In this document: positions 23,980 through 31,862 of the stretch, in pieces | How the letters are laid out: the number at the start of each line of letters is the position of its first letter | How positions within the stretch are numbered: position 1 is the stretch's first letter | Origin: Streptomyces alboniger | GTDB lineage: Bacteria > Actinomycetota > Actinomycetes > Streptomycetales > Streptomycetaceae | DNA length: 64,000 nt | Assembly (NCBI RefSeq): GCF_008704395.1 | Contig: NZ_CP023695.1 | Location: forward strand, 6,758,001-6,822,000 | Reading direction: 5' to 3' | Translations under genes and position numbers: made by a program | Notes under the pieces: generated by a model | The model's database searches: none | What the model saw: only the letters and a program-made list of their open reading frames with translations | What the model was told of the DNA's origin: nothing

Positions 23980-24723
23980 GTGACCGTCATACCGAGGCAT
24001 GGGCAGGCCCCCGAGGGGAGACCGGGACCCGGGACGGGGTCCGGGGAGCGGCCGCGGCCCCTCGAGCAGGCCGCGGCCCTCTCAGTGGCCGCCCTGCTCC
24101 TCTCCGGATGCGGACTCTCCGCGGAGCTGGACCGTGAGGCGAACCCGGAGCGCGAGCCGACTCCCGGGGCGTCACGGCCCGAGCCGGCCGACCCGGCTCC
24201 GCCCTCCGACCCGGCCCGGCCCTCCGACCTCTCGCTCGGCCCCGACACTCCACCGGCCGCGGCCCCCAGCCCGCCGTCCTGCCCGGAGTCGGGCGTGAGC
24301 ATGTCCCCGGGCATGGTGACGGCCGCGATGGGGCTGCGCGCGATGTCGGTGACGCTGACCAACTGCGGCAAGGGCGTCCGCGAACTCAACGGCTACCCCG
24401 ACATCCGCGTCCGCGGCCTCGACCGGCAGCTCTTCGGCGTCACGGTGCTCAAGGGGACCGAGCCGGTCACCACCATGGACGACCCGGGCCCGAGCCGCGT
24501 CAAGCTGCGGCCGGGGCAGTCCGCGTACACCTCACTGGTGTGGCGGTACTCCGCCGTGGACGCGTCCACCAAGGCGGGCAGCGGCGTCTACGTGGAGATC
24601 GGTCCCGCCGAGGGCGCGGCGCGCCAGACCATCGAACCGGACGGCGGCCTCGACATCGGCGAGACCGGCATGCTCGGCACGACCGCCTGGCAGCGCAGCC
24701 CCGACGACGCGGGCGCCAGGTGA
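23980..24723 (+). CDS. DUF4232-domain lipoprotein
   Basis: This 247-aa exported protein has an N-terminal hydrophobic stretch ending in the lipobox LLLSGC, so it is probably a membrane-anchored lipoprotein. A Pro-rich spacer of about 60 residues follows. The C-terminal DUF4232 domain starts at CPESGVSMSPGMVTAAMG and contains the typical LTNCGKGVRELNGYPDIRV, with two conserved Cys likely to form a disulfide. The GTG start has a long (about 40-residue) hydrophilic N-region for a signal peptide, so a later start is possible. Function is unknown; neighbours do not inform it. Confidence 0.78.
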   Translation: MTVIPRHGQAPEGRPGPGTGSGERPRPLEQAAALSVAALLLSGCGLSAELDREANPEREPTPGASRPEPADPAPPSDPARPSDLSLGPDTPPAAAPSPPSCPESGVSMSPGMVTAAMGLRAMSVTLTNCGKGVRELNGYPDIRVRGLDRQLFGVTVLKGTEPVTTMDDPGPSRVKLRPGQSAYTSLVWRYSAVDASTKAGSGVYVEIGPAEGAARQTIEPDGGLDIGETGMLGTTAWQRSPDDAGAR

Positions 24724-24736
24724 GCGCCGGGGACGG

Positions 24737-25801
24737 TCAGGGCACCCGGGCCGTCCACTCGGCCGTACCGAACTTGGTGCGTACGAGATCCTGGGCCCGG
24801 GCCAGTTCGGCGTCGGTGACCTCGCCCCGGGTGAGGCCGTAGCGGGAGCGGAAGGAGTCGATCATGCGGTCGATGACGGTCTCGCGCGGCAGACCGGTCT
24901 GGCGGCGCAACGGATCCACCCGCTTCTTGGCGCTCCTGGTGCCCTTGTCGGACAGCTTCTCCTTGCCGATGCGGAGCACTTCGAGCATCTTGTCGGCGTC
25001 GATGTCGTAGGACATCGTCACGTGGTGCAGGACGGCGCCCGGGCCGCCACCGGGCCCCACCACGCGCTTCTGCGCGGCGCCCGCGATCTTCCCCGCGTCC
25101 GTCGCGATGTCGTTGAGCGGCTGGTACCACGCCTTGATGCCCATGTCGGCGAGGGCGCCGAGCACCCAGTCGTCGAGATAGGCGTAGCTGTCCTGGAAAG
25201 AGAGCCCTTGCACGAGGGCGTCGGGCACGGAGAGCGAGTACGTGATGGTGTTGCCCGGCTCCACGAACATCGCGCCGCCGCCCGAGATGCGGCGTACGAC
25301 ATCGATCCCGTGCCGGGCCGCCCCCTCCGGATCGACCTCGTTGGCCAGCGACTGGAAGCTGCCGATGATCACCGATGGGGCGCCCCACTCCCACACCCGC
25401 AGCGTCGGCGGGCGGCGGCCCGCCGCGACCTCCTGCGTCAGTACCTCGTCCAGGGCCATGTGCAGGGCAGGCGGCTGCGGCCCCTCGTGCACGAGCTGCC
25501 AGTCGTAGTCGGTCCAGTCCGTCGCGTGCGCGAGGGCACGGCGCACGGCGATCCCGATGCCCTCCGACGTCAGGCCGTACATCACGGTGTCCTCGGGGAG
25601 CGCGGCGTCGATGCGGGCGGCGAGGCCCGCGGCGTCCGTGTCGGCGGGAGAGCCGTCCAGCGCGCCGTTGATCGCGTCGAGCGCCTCGTCCGGTTCGAGG
25701 AAGAAGTCGCCGGCCACGCGCGTGCGCCGCAGCTCGCCGCCCTCGACGTCCAGATCCACCACGACGAGCTTGCCGCCGGGGACCTTGTACTCACCGTGCA
25801 C
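24737..25801 (-). CDS. lplA: Lipoate-protein ligase with the accessory domain at the N-terminus
   Basis: This enzyme attaches lipoate to E2 and GcvH proteins by way of lipoyl-AMP (354 aa). Residues 1-90 match the lipoate-ligase accessory domain, normally C-terminal in E. coli LplA (VHGEYKVPGGKLVVVDL). The BPL/LPL catalytic domain follows, with RRISGGGAMFVEPGNTITYS and the lysine motif DAGKIAGAAQKR. The order is therefore permuted. A GGAGG 7 nt before the GTG at 25801 fixes the start; an upstream GTG at 25843 overlaps a dyad. A related ligase of octanoate cannot be excluded. Confidence 0.82.
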   Translation of the reverse strand: MHGEYKVPGGKLVVVDLDVEGGELRRTRVAGDFFLEPDEALDAINGALDGSPADTDAAGLAARIDAALPEDTVMYGLTSEGIGIAVRRALAHATDWTDYDWQLVHEGPQPPALHMALDEVLTQEVAAGRRPPTLRVWEWGAPSVIIGSFQSLANEVDPEGAARHGIDVVRRISGGGAMFVEPGNTITYSLSVPDALVQGLSFQDSYAYLDDWVLGALADMGIKAWYQPLNDIATDAGKIAGAAQKRVVGPGGGPGAVLHHVTMSYDIDADKMLEVLRIGKEKLSDKGTRSAKKRVDPLRRQTGLPRETVIDRMIDSFRSRYGLTRGEVTDAELARAQDLVRTKFGTAEWTARVP

Positions 25802-25841
25802 CGTGCTTCCTCCAAGCCCGCGGGGCGCGTCGCCCTCGTTC

Positions 25842-25856
25842 ACGATTCCGAATCGT
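25842..25856. promoter_or_regulatory. 15-bp dyad upstream of the lipoate-ligase gene
   Basis: ACGATTC-C-GAATCGT is a perfect 7-bp inverted repeat with a single central base. It lies 41 bp upstream of lplA and 95 bp upstream of the divergent SDR gene, so it could control either or both. Confidence 0.4.
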
Positions 25857-25950
25857 CCCCAACGCTAGCCGAGTGCCGGAATGTCCGGTCGGGCGGAAGA
25901 TGGGGCAGAGAGACGGGGCAGAGAGTGAGAGCGAGCGGGTGGAGGAAGCG

Positions 25951-27510
25951 ATGAGCGTTCAGGCCGGACAGGGCGCCGAGCCGGGCCCGTGTGTCCTGGT
26001 GACAGGGGCGACGGGCTATATCGGAGGCCGCCTCGTCCCCGAACTCCTCGACGCCGGATACCGCGTGCGCTGCCTCGCCCGCACGCCCGAGAAGCTGCGC
26101 GACCACCCCTGGGCGCCCCGCGCCGAGGTGGTACGGGGTGACGTCACCGACGCCGACTCGCTGGCCGGGGCGATGCGCGGCATCGACGTGGCGTACTACC
26201 TGGTACACGCCCTGGGCACCGGCTCACGCTTCGAGGAGACCGACCGCAAGGCCGCCCAGAACTTCGCGGAACAGGCCCGTGCGGCCGGGGTGCGCCGCAT
26301 CGTCTACCTCGGCGGCCTCACCCCCTCGGACGTACCGCCCCGAGAACTCTCGCCCCACCTGCGCTCCAGGGCGGAGGTCGGCGAGATCTTCCTGCGCGCC
26401 GAGGTCCCGGCCACCGTGCTGCGCGCGGCCGTCATCATCGGCTCCGGCTCCGCCTCCTTCGAGATGCTCCGGTACCTCACCGAACGGCTGCCGGTCATGG
26501 TCACGCCCAGCTGGGTCGGCACGCGCGTGCAGCCCATCGCCGTACGTGACGTCCTGCGCTACCTCGTCGGCAGCGCACGCATGCCCTCCGACGTGAACCG
26601 CGCCTTCGACATCGGCGGCCCCGACGTCGTCACCTACGAACAGATGATGCGGCGGTACGCGACCGTCGCGTCGCTGCCGCACCGCCTCATCGTGCGCGTC
26701 CCCATGCTCAGCCCCGGGCTCTCCAGCCTCTGGATCGGCCTGGTGACCCCGGTGCCCCGGGCCCTGGCCCGGCCCCTCGCGGAGTCACTGCGGCACGAGG
26801 TGGTCTGCGACGAGCACGACATCGCGCGGTACGTACCCGACCCGCCCGGCACCCCGATCTCCTTCGACGACGCGCTGAAGCTCGCGCTGCGGCGGGTGAA
26901 GGAGGCGCAGGTCGTCACCCGCTGGTCGTCGGCCGCGCTGCCCGGCGCGCCGAGCGACCCGCTGCCCACCGACCCCGACTGGGCGGGTGGCAGTCTCTAC
27001 ACCGACCGGCGGCAGATCACCGTCGACGCCCCGCCGCAGGACCTCTGGCGGATCATCGAGGGCGTCGGCGGCGAGAACGGCTGGTACTCCTTCCCGCTGG
27101 CCTGGGCCGTGCGGGGCTGGCTGGACCGGGCGGTCGGCGGTGTGGGGCTGCGCCGCGGCCGCCGGGACGCCGCACGGCTGCGGGTCGGTGACTCGCTCGA
27201 CTTCTGGCGGGTCGAGGAGATCCAGCAGGGCCGGCTGCTGCGGCTGCGGGCGGAGATGCGGCTGCCCGGCCTGGCCTGGCTGGAGATGCGCGCCGACCAG
27301 GACGCAGAGGGCCGCGCCCGCTACCGGCAGCGGGCGCTCTTCCACCCGCACGGGCTGCTCGGCCACGCCTACTGGTGGAGCGTCTCGCCGTTCCACGCCG
27401 TAGTGTTCGGCGGCATGGCCCGCAACATCGCCAAGGCGGCGTCGAGGGAGGCCGCCCTCACCGCCCCCGGCACCGGCTCCACGCCGCCGGTACCGGCCTC
27501 CCAGGAGTAG
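25951..27510 (+). CDS. SDR-family NAD(P)-binding protein fused to DUF2867
   Basis: This 519-aa protein has an atypical extended-SDR N-terminal half: the Rossmann motif is GATGYIGG near residue 20, followed by VVRGDVTD and YYLVHALG. The C-terminal 170 residues are DUF2867: ENGWYSFPLAWAVRGWLDR, VGDSLDFWRVEE and a PHGLLGHAYWWSVSPFH region. The ATG at 25951 follows GGAGG by 5 nt; the frame extends upstream without a good start. It ends 4 bp before the photolyase start, so the two are co-transcribed and probably coupled. Function is unknown; a light- or oxidation-linked role is inferred only from the partner. Confidence 0.85.
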   Translation: MSVQAGQGAEPGPCVLVTGATGYIGGRLVPELLDAGYRVRCLARTPEKLRDHPWAPRAEVVRGDVTDADSLAGAMRGIDVAYYLVHALGTGSRFEETDRKAAQNFAEQARAAGVRRIVYLGGLTPSDVPPRELSPHLRSRAEVGEIFLRAEVPATVLRAAVIIGSGSASFEMLRYLTERLPVMVTPSWVGTRVQPIAVRDVLRYLVGSARMPSDVNRAFDIGGPDVVTYEQMMRRYATVASLPHRLIVRVPMLSPGLSSLWIGLVTPVPRALARPLAESLRHEVVCDEHDIARYVPDPPGTPISFDDALKLALRRVKEAQVVTRWSSAALPGAPSDPLPTDPDWAGGSLYTDRRQITVDAPPQDLWRIIEGVGGENGWYSFPLAWAVRGWLDRAVGGVGLRRGRRDAARLRVGDSLDFWRVEEIQQGRLLRLRAEMRLPGLAWLEMRADQDAEGRARYRQRALFHPHGLLGHAYWWSVSPFHAVVFGGMARNIAKAASREAALTAPGTGSTPPVPASQE

Positions 27511-27514
27511 CGCC

Positions 27515-28888
27515 ATGACTGTCTCGGTCGTCCTGTTCACCTCCGACCTGCGCGTGCACGACCATCCGCCGCTGCGCGCCGCGCTCGCCCGCGCGGACGC
27601 CGTGGTTCCGCTCTTCGTCCGGGACCCCGCCATCGACGGCACCGGCTTCGCGGGGCCGAACCGCCAGGCGTTCCTCGCCGACTGCCTCACCGACCTCGAC
27701 CGGCGGCTGCGCGACCGGGGCGGGCGTCTGGTGGTGCGCACCGGCGACCCCGTCGCCGAGGTGCGGGCCGTCATGGAGGCGACGGACGCCGACGAGGTCC
27801 ACATGGCGGCCGGCGTCAGCCGGTACGCGCAGAGCCGCGAGCGGCGGCTGCGCGAGGCGCTGGAGGCGGACGGCCACCGGCTGCACGTCCACGACGCCGT
27901 GATCACCGCCCTCCCGCCCGGCGCCGTCACCCCCACCAACTCCGACCACTTCGCCGTCTTCACCCCCTACCTCCGCCGCTGGTCCGCCCAGGGCGTACGG
28001 GCCGTCCTCGGCGCCCCGCGCACCGTGCGCGTCCCCGACCACGTCCGCTCAGAGCGCCTCCCCGCCCGCGACGACATCACCGGCACCTCACCGGGGCTCG
28101 CCCACGGCGGGGAGAGCGAGGGCAGAAAGCGGTGGAAGGCGTGGCTGCGCGGCGGCATCGACCGGTACGGCGAGCGCCACGACGACCTCGCGGGCGACGC
28201 CACCTCCAAGCTCTCGCCGCATCTGCACTTCGGCACGCTGTCCTGCGCCGAACTCGTCCACCACGCCCGCGCGCGGGCGACCCCGGGCGCCGAGGACTTC
28301 GTCAGGCAACTGTGCTGGCGCGACTTCCACCACCAGGTGCTCGCCGCCAGACCGCGGACGGCGTCCGCCGACTACCGCACGCGCGGCGACCGCTGGCGCT
28401 CGCAGGAGTCGGCGGCGCAGGACATCCGGGCGTGGCGGGAAGGCCGTACGGGATACCCGATCATCGACGCCGCGATGCGGCAGCTGCTGCACGAGGGCTG
28501 GATGCACAACCGGGGCAGGCTGCTGACCGCGAGCTTCCTGACCAAAACCCTGTACGTCGACTGGCGGGTGGGTGCCCGCCACTTCCAACGGCTGCTGGTC
28601 GACGGGGACATCGCCAACAACCAGCTCAACTGGCAGTGGATGGCGGGCACCGGCACGGACAGCCGGCCCAACCGGGTGCTCAACCCCGTCCTCCAGGCCA
28701 AGCGCTACGACCCCGACGGCGCCTACGTACGTCGTTGGGTGCCCGAACTCGCCGGGCTGCCCGGCGCCGCGGTCCACGAGCCGTGGAAGCTGCCGGGCAA
28801 GGAGAGGGAGCGCTACGACTACCCCGAGCCGCTCCTCGAACTGGCCGACGGGCTGGGCCGGTTCAAGCGGGCCAGGGGCATCGACTGA
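27515..28888 (+). CDS. phr: Deoxyribodipyrimidine photolyase
   Basis: This is a class I CPD photolyase (457 aa), a flavoprotein that repairs UV-induced pyrimidine dimers using light. The N-terminal antenna domain opens SVVLFTSDLRVHDHPPL. The FAD domain has KLSPHLHFGTLS, LCWRDFHHQVL, YPIIDAAMRQL, GWMHNRGRL and DWRVGARHFQRLLVDGD followed by NNQLNWQW. Those motifs indicate photolyase rather than cryptochrome. It is translationally close-coupled (4-bp gap) to the SDR-DUF2867 gene. Confidence 0.93.
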   Translation: MTVSVVLFTSDLRVHDHPPLRAALARADAVVPLFVRDPAIDGTGFAGPNRQAFLADCLTDLDRRLRDRGGRLVVRTGDPVAEVRAVMEATDADEVHMAAGVSRYAQSRERRLREALEADGHRLHVHDAVITALPPGAVTPTNSDHFAVFTPYLRRWSAQGVRAVLGAPRTVRVPDHVRSERLPARDDITGTSPGLAHGGESEGRKRWKAWLRGGIDRYGERHDDLAGDATSKLSPHLHFGTLSCAELVHHARARATPGAEDFVRQLCWRDFHHQVLAARPRTASADYRTRGDRWRSQESAAQDIRAWREGRTGYPIIDAAMRQLLHEGWMHNRGRLLTASFLTKTLYVDWRVGARHFQRLLVDGDIANNQLNWQWMAGTGTDSRPNRVLNPVLQAKRYDPDGAYVRRWVPELAGLPGAAVHEPWKLPGKERERYDYPEPLLELADGLGRFKRARGID

Positions 28889-28944
28889 CCCGCACCGAAG
28901 GGTGGCCGCCACCCGAACACGGCCTCGATCCGCCGGACAGGCCC

Positions 28945-28950
28945 TAGCCT
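28945..28950 (+). promoter_or_regulatory. Leaderless -10 box of the second gamma-glutamyltransferase gene
   Basis: TAGCCT stands 7 nt before the ATG at 28958, the TANNNT-to-start spacing typical of leaderless mRNAs in Streptomyces. No Shine-Dalgarno precedes the ATG. No clear -35 is seen. Confidence 0.4.
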
Positions 28951-28957
28951 GCTGAGC

Positions 28958-30796
28958 ATGTTCACGACGCGCCCCACACTCCAGGGCACCTTCGGCATGG
29001 TGTCGTCCACCCACTGGCTCGCCTCCCAGTCCGCGATGGCCGTGCTGGAGGACGGAGGCAACGCGTTCGACGCCGCGGTCGCCGCGGGATTCGTCCTGCA
29101 CGTCGTCGAGCCCCACCTCAACGGGCCCGCGGGCGAGGTCCCGATCATCCTCGCGCCCGCGGGCGGCGACGTGCGCGTGCTCTGCGGCCAGGGGCCCGCG
29201 CCCGCCGGCGCCACCGTGGCCCACTACCGTTCCCTCGGGCTTGACCTGGTGCCCGGCACCGGGCCGCTCGCCGCGGCCGTGCCCGGTGCCTTCGACGCGT
29301 GGATGGTGCTGCTGCGGGACCACGGCACGAAATCGCTCGCCGACGTCCTCAAGTACGCCATCGGGTACGCCGAGGACGGCCACGCGCCCGTCGAAGGCAT
29401 CGGCGAGGCCGTCGAGACGGTACGGCAGCTCTTCGAGGAGGAGTGGCCCTCGTCCGCGGAGGTCTATCTCCGCGCGGGCCCCGAGGGCGGTGAACCGCCC
29501 CGCACCGGCGAGCTGTTCCGCAATCCGGCACTCGCCGCGACGTGGCGGCGGCTCGTGGCACAGGCCGAGGCGCCCGGCAGGTCACGCACCGACGTGATCG
29601 ACGCCGCGCGCGAAGTGTGGCGCAGCGGGTTCATCGCCGAGGCGCTCGTGCGGCAGGCCGGGCGGCCCACCATGGACACGAGTGGTGAGCGGCACGCGGG
29701 GACGCTCTCGGCGGAGGACCTGCGGGGCTGGTCCGCGCGGTACGAGGACCCGGTCACGTACGACTGGAACGGCTGGACCCTGTGCAAGGCCGGGGCCTGG
29801 AGCCAGGGCCCCGCCTTCCTCCAGCAGTTCGCGCTGCTGCCCCAGGACCCCGCGGAGCTTCCCACGTACGGGTCCGAGGACTACGTCCACCTCCTGATCG
29901 AGGGCTGCAAGCTCGCCATGGCGGACCGGGAGGCCTGGTACGGCGACGCCGGGGAGGGCGGCGCCGGGTCGGTGCCGGTCCGTGAGCTGCTCTCCAAGGA
30001 GTACAACGCACGCCGGCGGAAGCTGATCGGTGACGACGCCTCGTACGAGCTGCGGCCCGGCTCGCCCGGCGGGCGGGAGCCCCGGCTCTCCTCGCACGCG
30101 CTCGCGGTGTCCTCGGCCTCGGGGGACGGCGGTGCGCTCGCGGTCGCGGCCGCGGGGGGCGGCGAGCCGACCGTGGCCGGGGACGGCGCGACGCGCGGGG
30201 ACACCTGCCACCTCGACGTCGTCGACCGCTGGGGGAACATGCTCTCCGCCACACCCAGCGGCGGATGGCTCCAGTCCAACCCCGTCGTGCCGGAACTCGG
30301 CTTCCCCTTGGGTACGCGGCTTCAGATGGCGTGGCTGGAGGAGGGGCTGCCGAACTCGCTCACGCCGGGCAGGCGGCCCCGGACCACGTTGACGCCGTCG
30401 CTGGCGCTGAGGGACGGCGTTCCGGTCATGGCCTTCGGGACACCCGGGGGCGATCAGCAGGATCAGTGGCAGGTGCACTTCTTCCTGGGGGTGGCGCTGC
30501 GGGCCCCGGTCCAGGGCGGCCTCGACCTGCAAGGCGCGATCGACGCGCCCAGCTGGCACACGGACAGCTTTCCCGGTTCCTTCCACCCCCGGGGGATGCG
30601 GCCCGGGAGCGTGACGGTGGAGTCCCGGATGGCCCCGGAGGTGGTGGCCGGGTTGCGGCGGCGGGGGCACGACGTGCTGATGGGGGGCGCGTGGACGGAG
30701 GGCCGGCTGTGCGCGGTGGCGCGGGACCCGGAGAGCGGGGTGCTGTCGGCGGCGGCCAATCCCCGGGGGATGCAGGGGTACGCGGTCGGCCGCTGA
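28958..30796 (+). CDS. Gamma-glutamyltransferase family protein, YwrD-like, cytoplasmic
   Basis: This 612-aa Ntn-hydrolase homologue lacks a signal peptide. It opens directly with the family core (TLQGTFGMVSSTHWLASQSA) and has GNAFDAAVAAGFVLHVVEP. The probable nucleophile is the Thr in RGDTCHLDVVDRWGNMLSATP, positioned like the processing site of classical enzymes. The remainder matches the YwrD-like branch, often annotated as acylase or transferase with non-glutathione substrates. It differs from the gene at 6341, which has a signal peptide and the TTHLTTADKWGN form. It is transcribed singly. Confidence 0.85.
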   Translation: MFTTRPTLQGTFGMVSSTHWLASQSAMAVLEDGGNAFDAAVAAGFVLHVVEPHLNGPAGEVPIILAPAGGDVRVLCGQGPAPAGATVAHYRSLGLDLVPGTGPLAAAVPGAFDAWMVLLRDHGTKSLADVLKYAIGYAEDGHAPVEGIGEAVETVRQLFEEEWPSSAEVYLRAGPEGGEPPRTGELFRNPALAATWRRLVAQAEAPGRSRTDVIDAAREVWRSGFIAEALVRQAGRPTMDTSGERHAGTLSAEDLRGWSARYEDPVTYDWNGWTLCKAGAWSQGPAFLQQFALLPQDPAELPTYGSEDYVHLLIEGCKLAMADREAWYGDAGEGGAGSVPVRELLSKEYNARRRKLIGDDASYELRPGSPGGREPRLSSHALAVSSASGDGGALAVAAAGGGEPTVAGDGATRGDTCHLDVVDRWGNMLSATPSGGWLQSNPVVPELGFPLGTRLQMAWLEEGLPNSLTPGRRPRTTLTPSLALRDGVPVMAFGTPGGDQQDQWQVHFFLGVALRAPVQGGLDLQGAIDAPSWHTDSFPGSFHPRGMRPGSVTVESRMAPEVVAGLRRRGHDVLMGGAWTEGRLCAVARDPESGVLSAAANPRGMQGYAVGR

Positions 30797-30826
30797 GTCC
30801 GGCGGGGCGGCCGTGCCGAACCCGGT

Positions 30827-30859
30827 GTTCACGTAGTCACAAGAAACCGTTCACCCGAG
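30827..30859 (+). promoter_or_regulatory. Possible PHO-box-like repeats
   Basis: GTTCACG (30827-30833) and GTTCACC (30849-30855) are direct repeats exactly 22 bp apart, about 45-70 bp before the phosphatase-like gene. The second unit, GTTCACCCGAG, closely fits the 11-nt PhoP direct-repeat unit known from Streptomyces. The unit between them does not match, so this is a weak candidate. Confidence 0.3.
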
Positions 30860-30897
30860 GCGTACGGGATGTCAGCGCGGCGTGCTCTCATGGACGC

Positions 30898-31725
30898 ATG
30901 ATCGAAGAGTTTCTGACGCAGGGCGTACGCGACGTGGAGGAGGCCCTCCGGAAGGCGGCGGCGGCCGAGGTGACCCCCCGGTTCCGCCAGCTCGCCGAGG
31001 GTGACGTGGTGGAGAAGAGCGGCCCGCACGACATGGTGACCGTGGCCGACCGCCGCGCCGAGGAACAGCTGACGGTGGACCTGGCCGCCCTCCTGCCGGG
31101 CTCCGTCGTCGTGGGCGAGGAAGCGGTGCACGCCGACCCGTCGACGTACGAGGCGATACGCGGCGAGGCCCCCGTGTGGATAGTCGACCCCGTGGACGGG
31201 ACGCGGCAGTTCGTGCAGGGCGACCCCGGCTTCTGCATGCTCGTCGCCCTCGCGGTGGGCGGAGAGGTGCTGGCGTCCTGGACGTACGCCCCGGCGCTGG
31301 ACCAGCTCGCCGTGGCCGTACGCGGCAAGGGCGCCTGGCTGGACGGGCAGCCCCTGGTGTCGGGCGCGCCCGAGCCCGGACAGGACCTCGAAGTCGCCAC
31401 CTCCCACCCGGACTTCACCACCGAGGAGCAGAAGCGGGCGCTGCTCGGCCTGCGGGCGGACGGCGTGCGGCCCCGGCCGTGCGGTTCGGCGGGCCTTGAG
31501 TACCTCGCCGTGGCTAAGGGGGAGTTGGACGCCGTCGCCTTCTCGTGGGAGCTGGCCTGGGACCACGCCGCGGGTCTGCTGCTCGTCGCCGAGGCCGGGG
31601 GTGCCTCCATGACGCTGACGGGCGAGCCGTTCCGCATAGGCGGGGGGAACGCGCTGCCGTTCACCGCGGCGCGCGACGCGGCCACGGCCCGGCGCGTGGT
31701 GGACCTCCTCTCGAGCGGGGCCTGA
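30898..31725 (+). CDS. Inositol-monophosphatase-family phosphatase
   Basis: This is a Mg-dependent phosphatase of the IMPase/FBPase fold (275 aa), cytosolic. Metal-site motifs are visible: VVGEEAV (Glu74/75), WIVDPVDGTRQF (Asp97, Asp100) and AWDHAAGLLLVAEAGG near the C-terminus. The ATG at 30898 gives a family-length protein; the frame is open far upstream inside the preceding gene but shows no homology there. Possible substrates are inositol phosphate, histidinol phosphate or 3'-phosphoadenosine phosphates. It is monocistronic. Confidence 0.88.
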   Translation: MIEEFLTQGVRDVEEALRKAAAAEVTPRFRQLAEGDVVEKSGPHDMVTVADRRAEEQLTVDLAALLPGSVVVGEEAVHADPSTYEAIRGEAPVWIVDPVDGTRQFVQGDPGFCMLVALAVGGEVLASWTYAPALDQLAVAVRGKGAWLDGQPLVSGAPEPGQDLEVATSHPDFTTEEQKRALLGLRADGVRPRPCGSAGLEYLAVAKGELDAVAFSWELAWDHAAGLLLVAEAGGASMTLTGEPFRIGGGNALPFTAARDAATARRVVDLLSSGA

Positions 31726-31862
31726 GAGGCATGGCCCGAGCCGTCGGCCTGAGCGGCCGGGTCCGGGCCGGCACCGCCGCGGGGCCACCGCGGCGACCGC
31801 GGTGTCAGTGCCCCGGCCTATCCTGTGCGGCAGAGGCCATCGGCTGACGAAGGAGTCCGAAG

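Noticed and set aside
30265..31725. Long N-terminal extension of the IMPase-family gene into the upstream transferase gene
   Set aside because: The extension is out-of-frame shadow sequence; the ATG at 30898 gives the normal family length.
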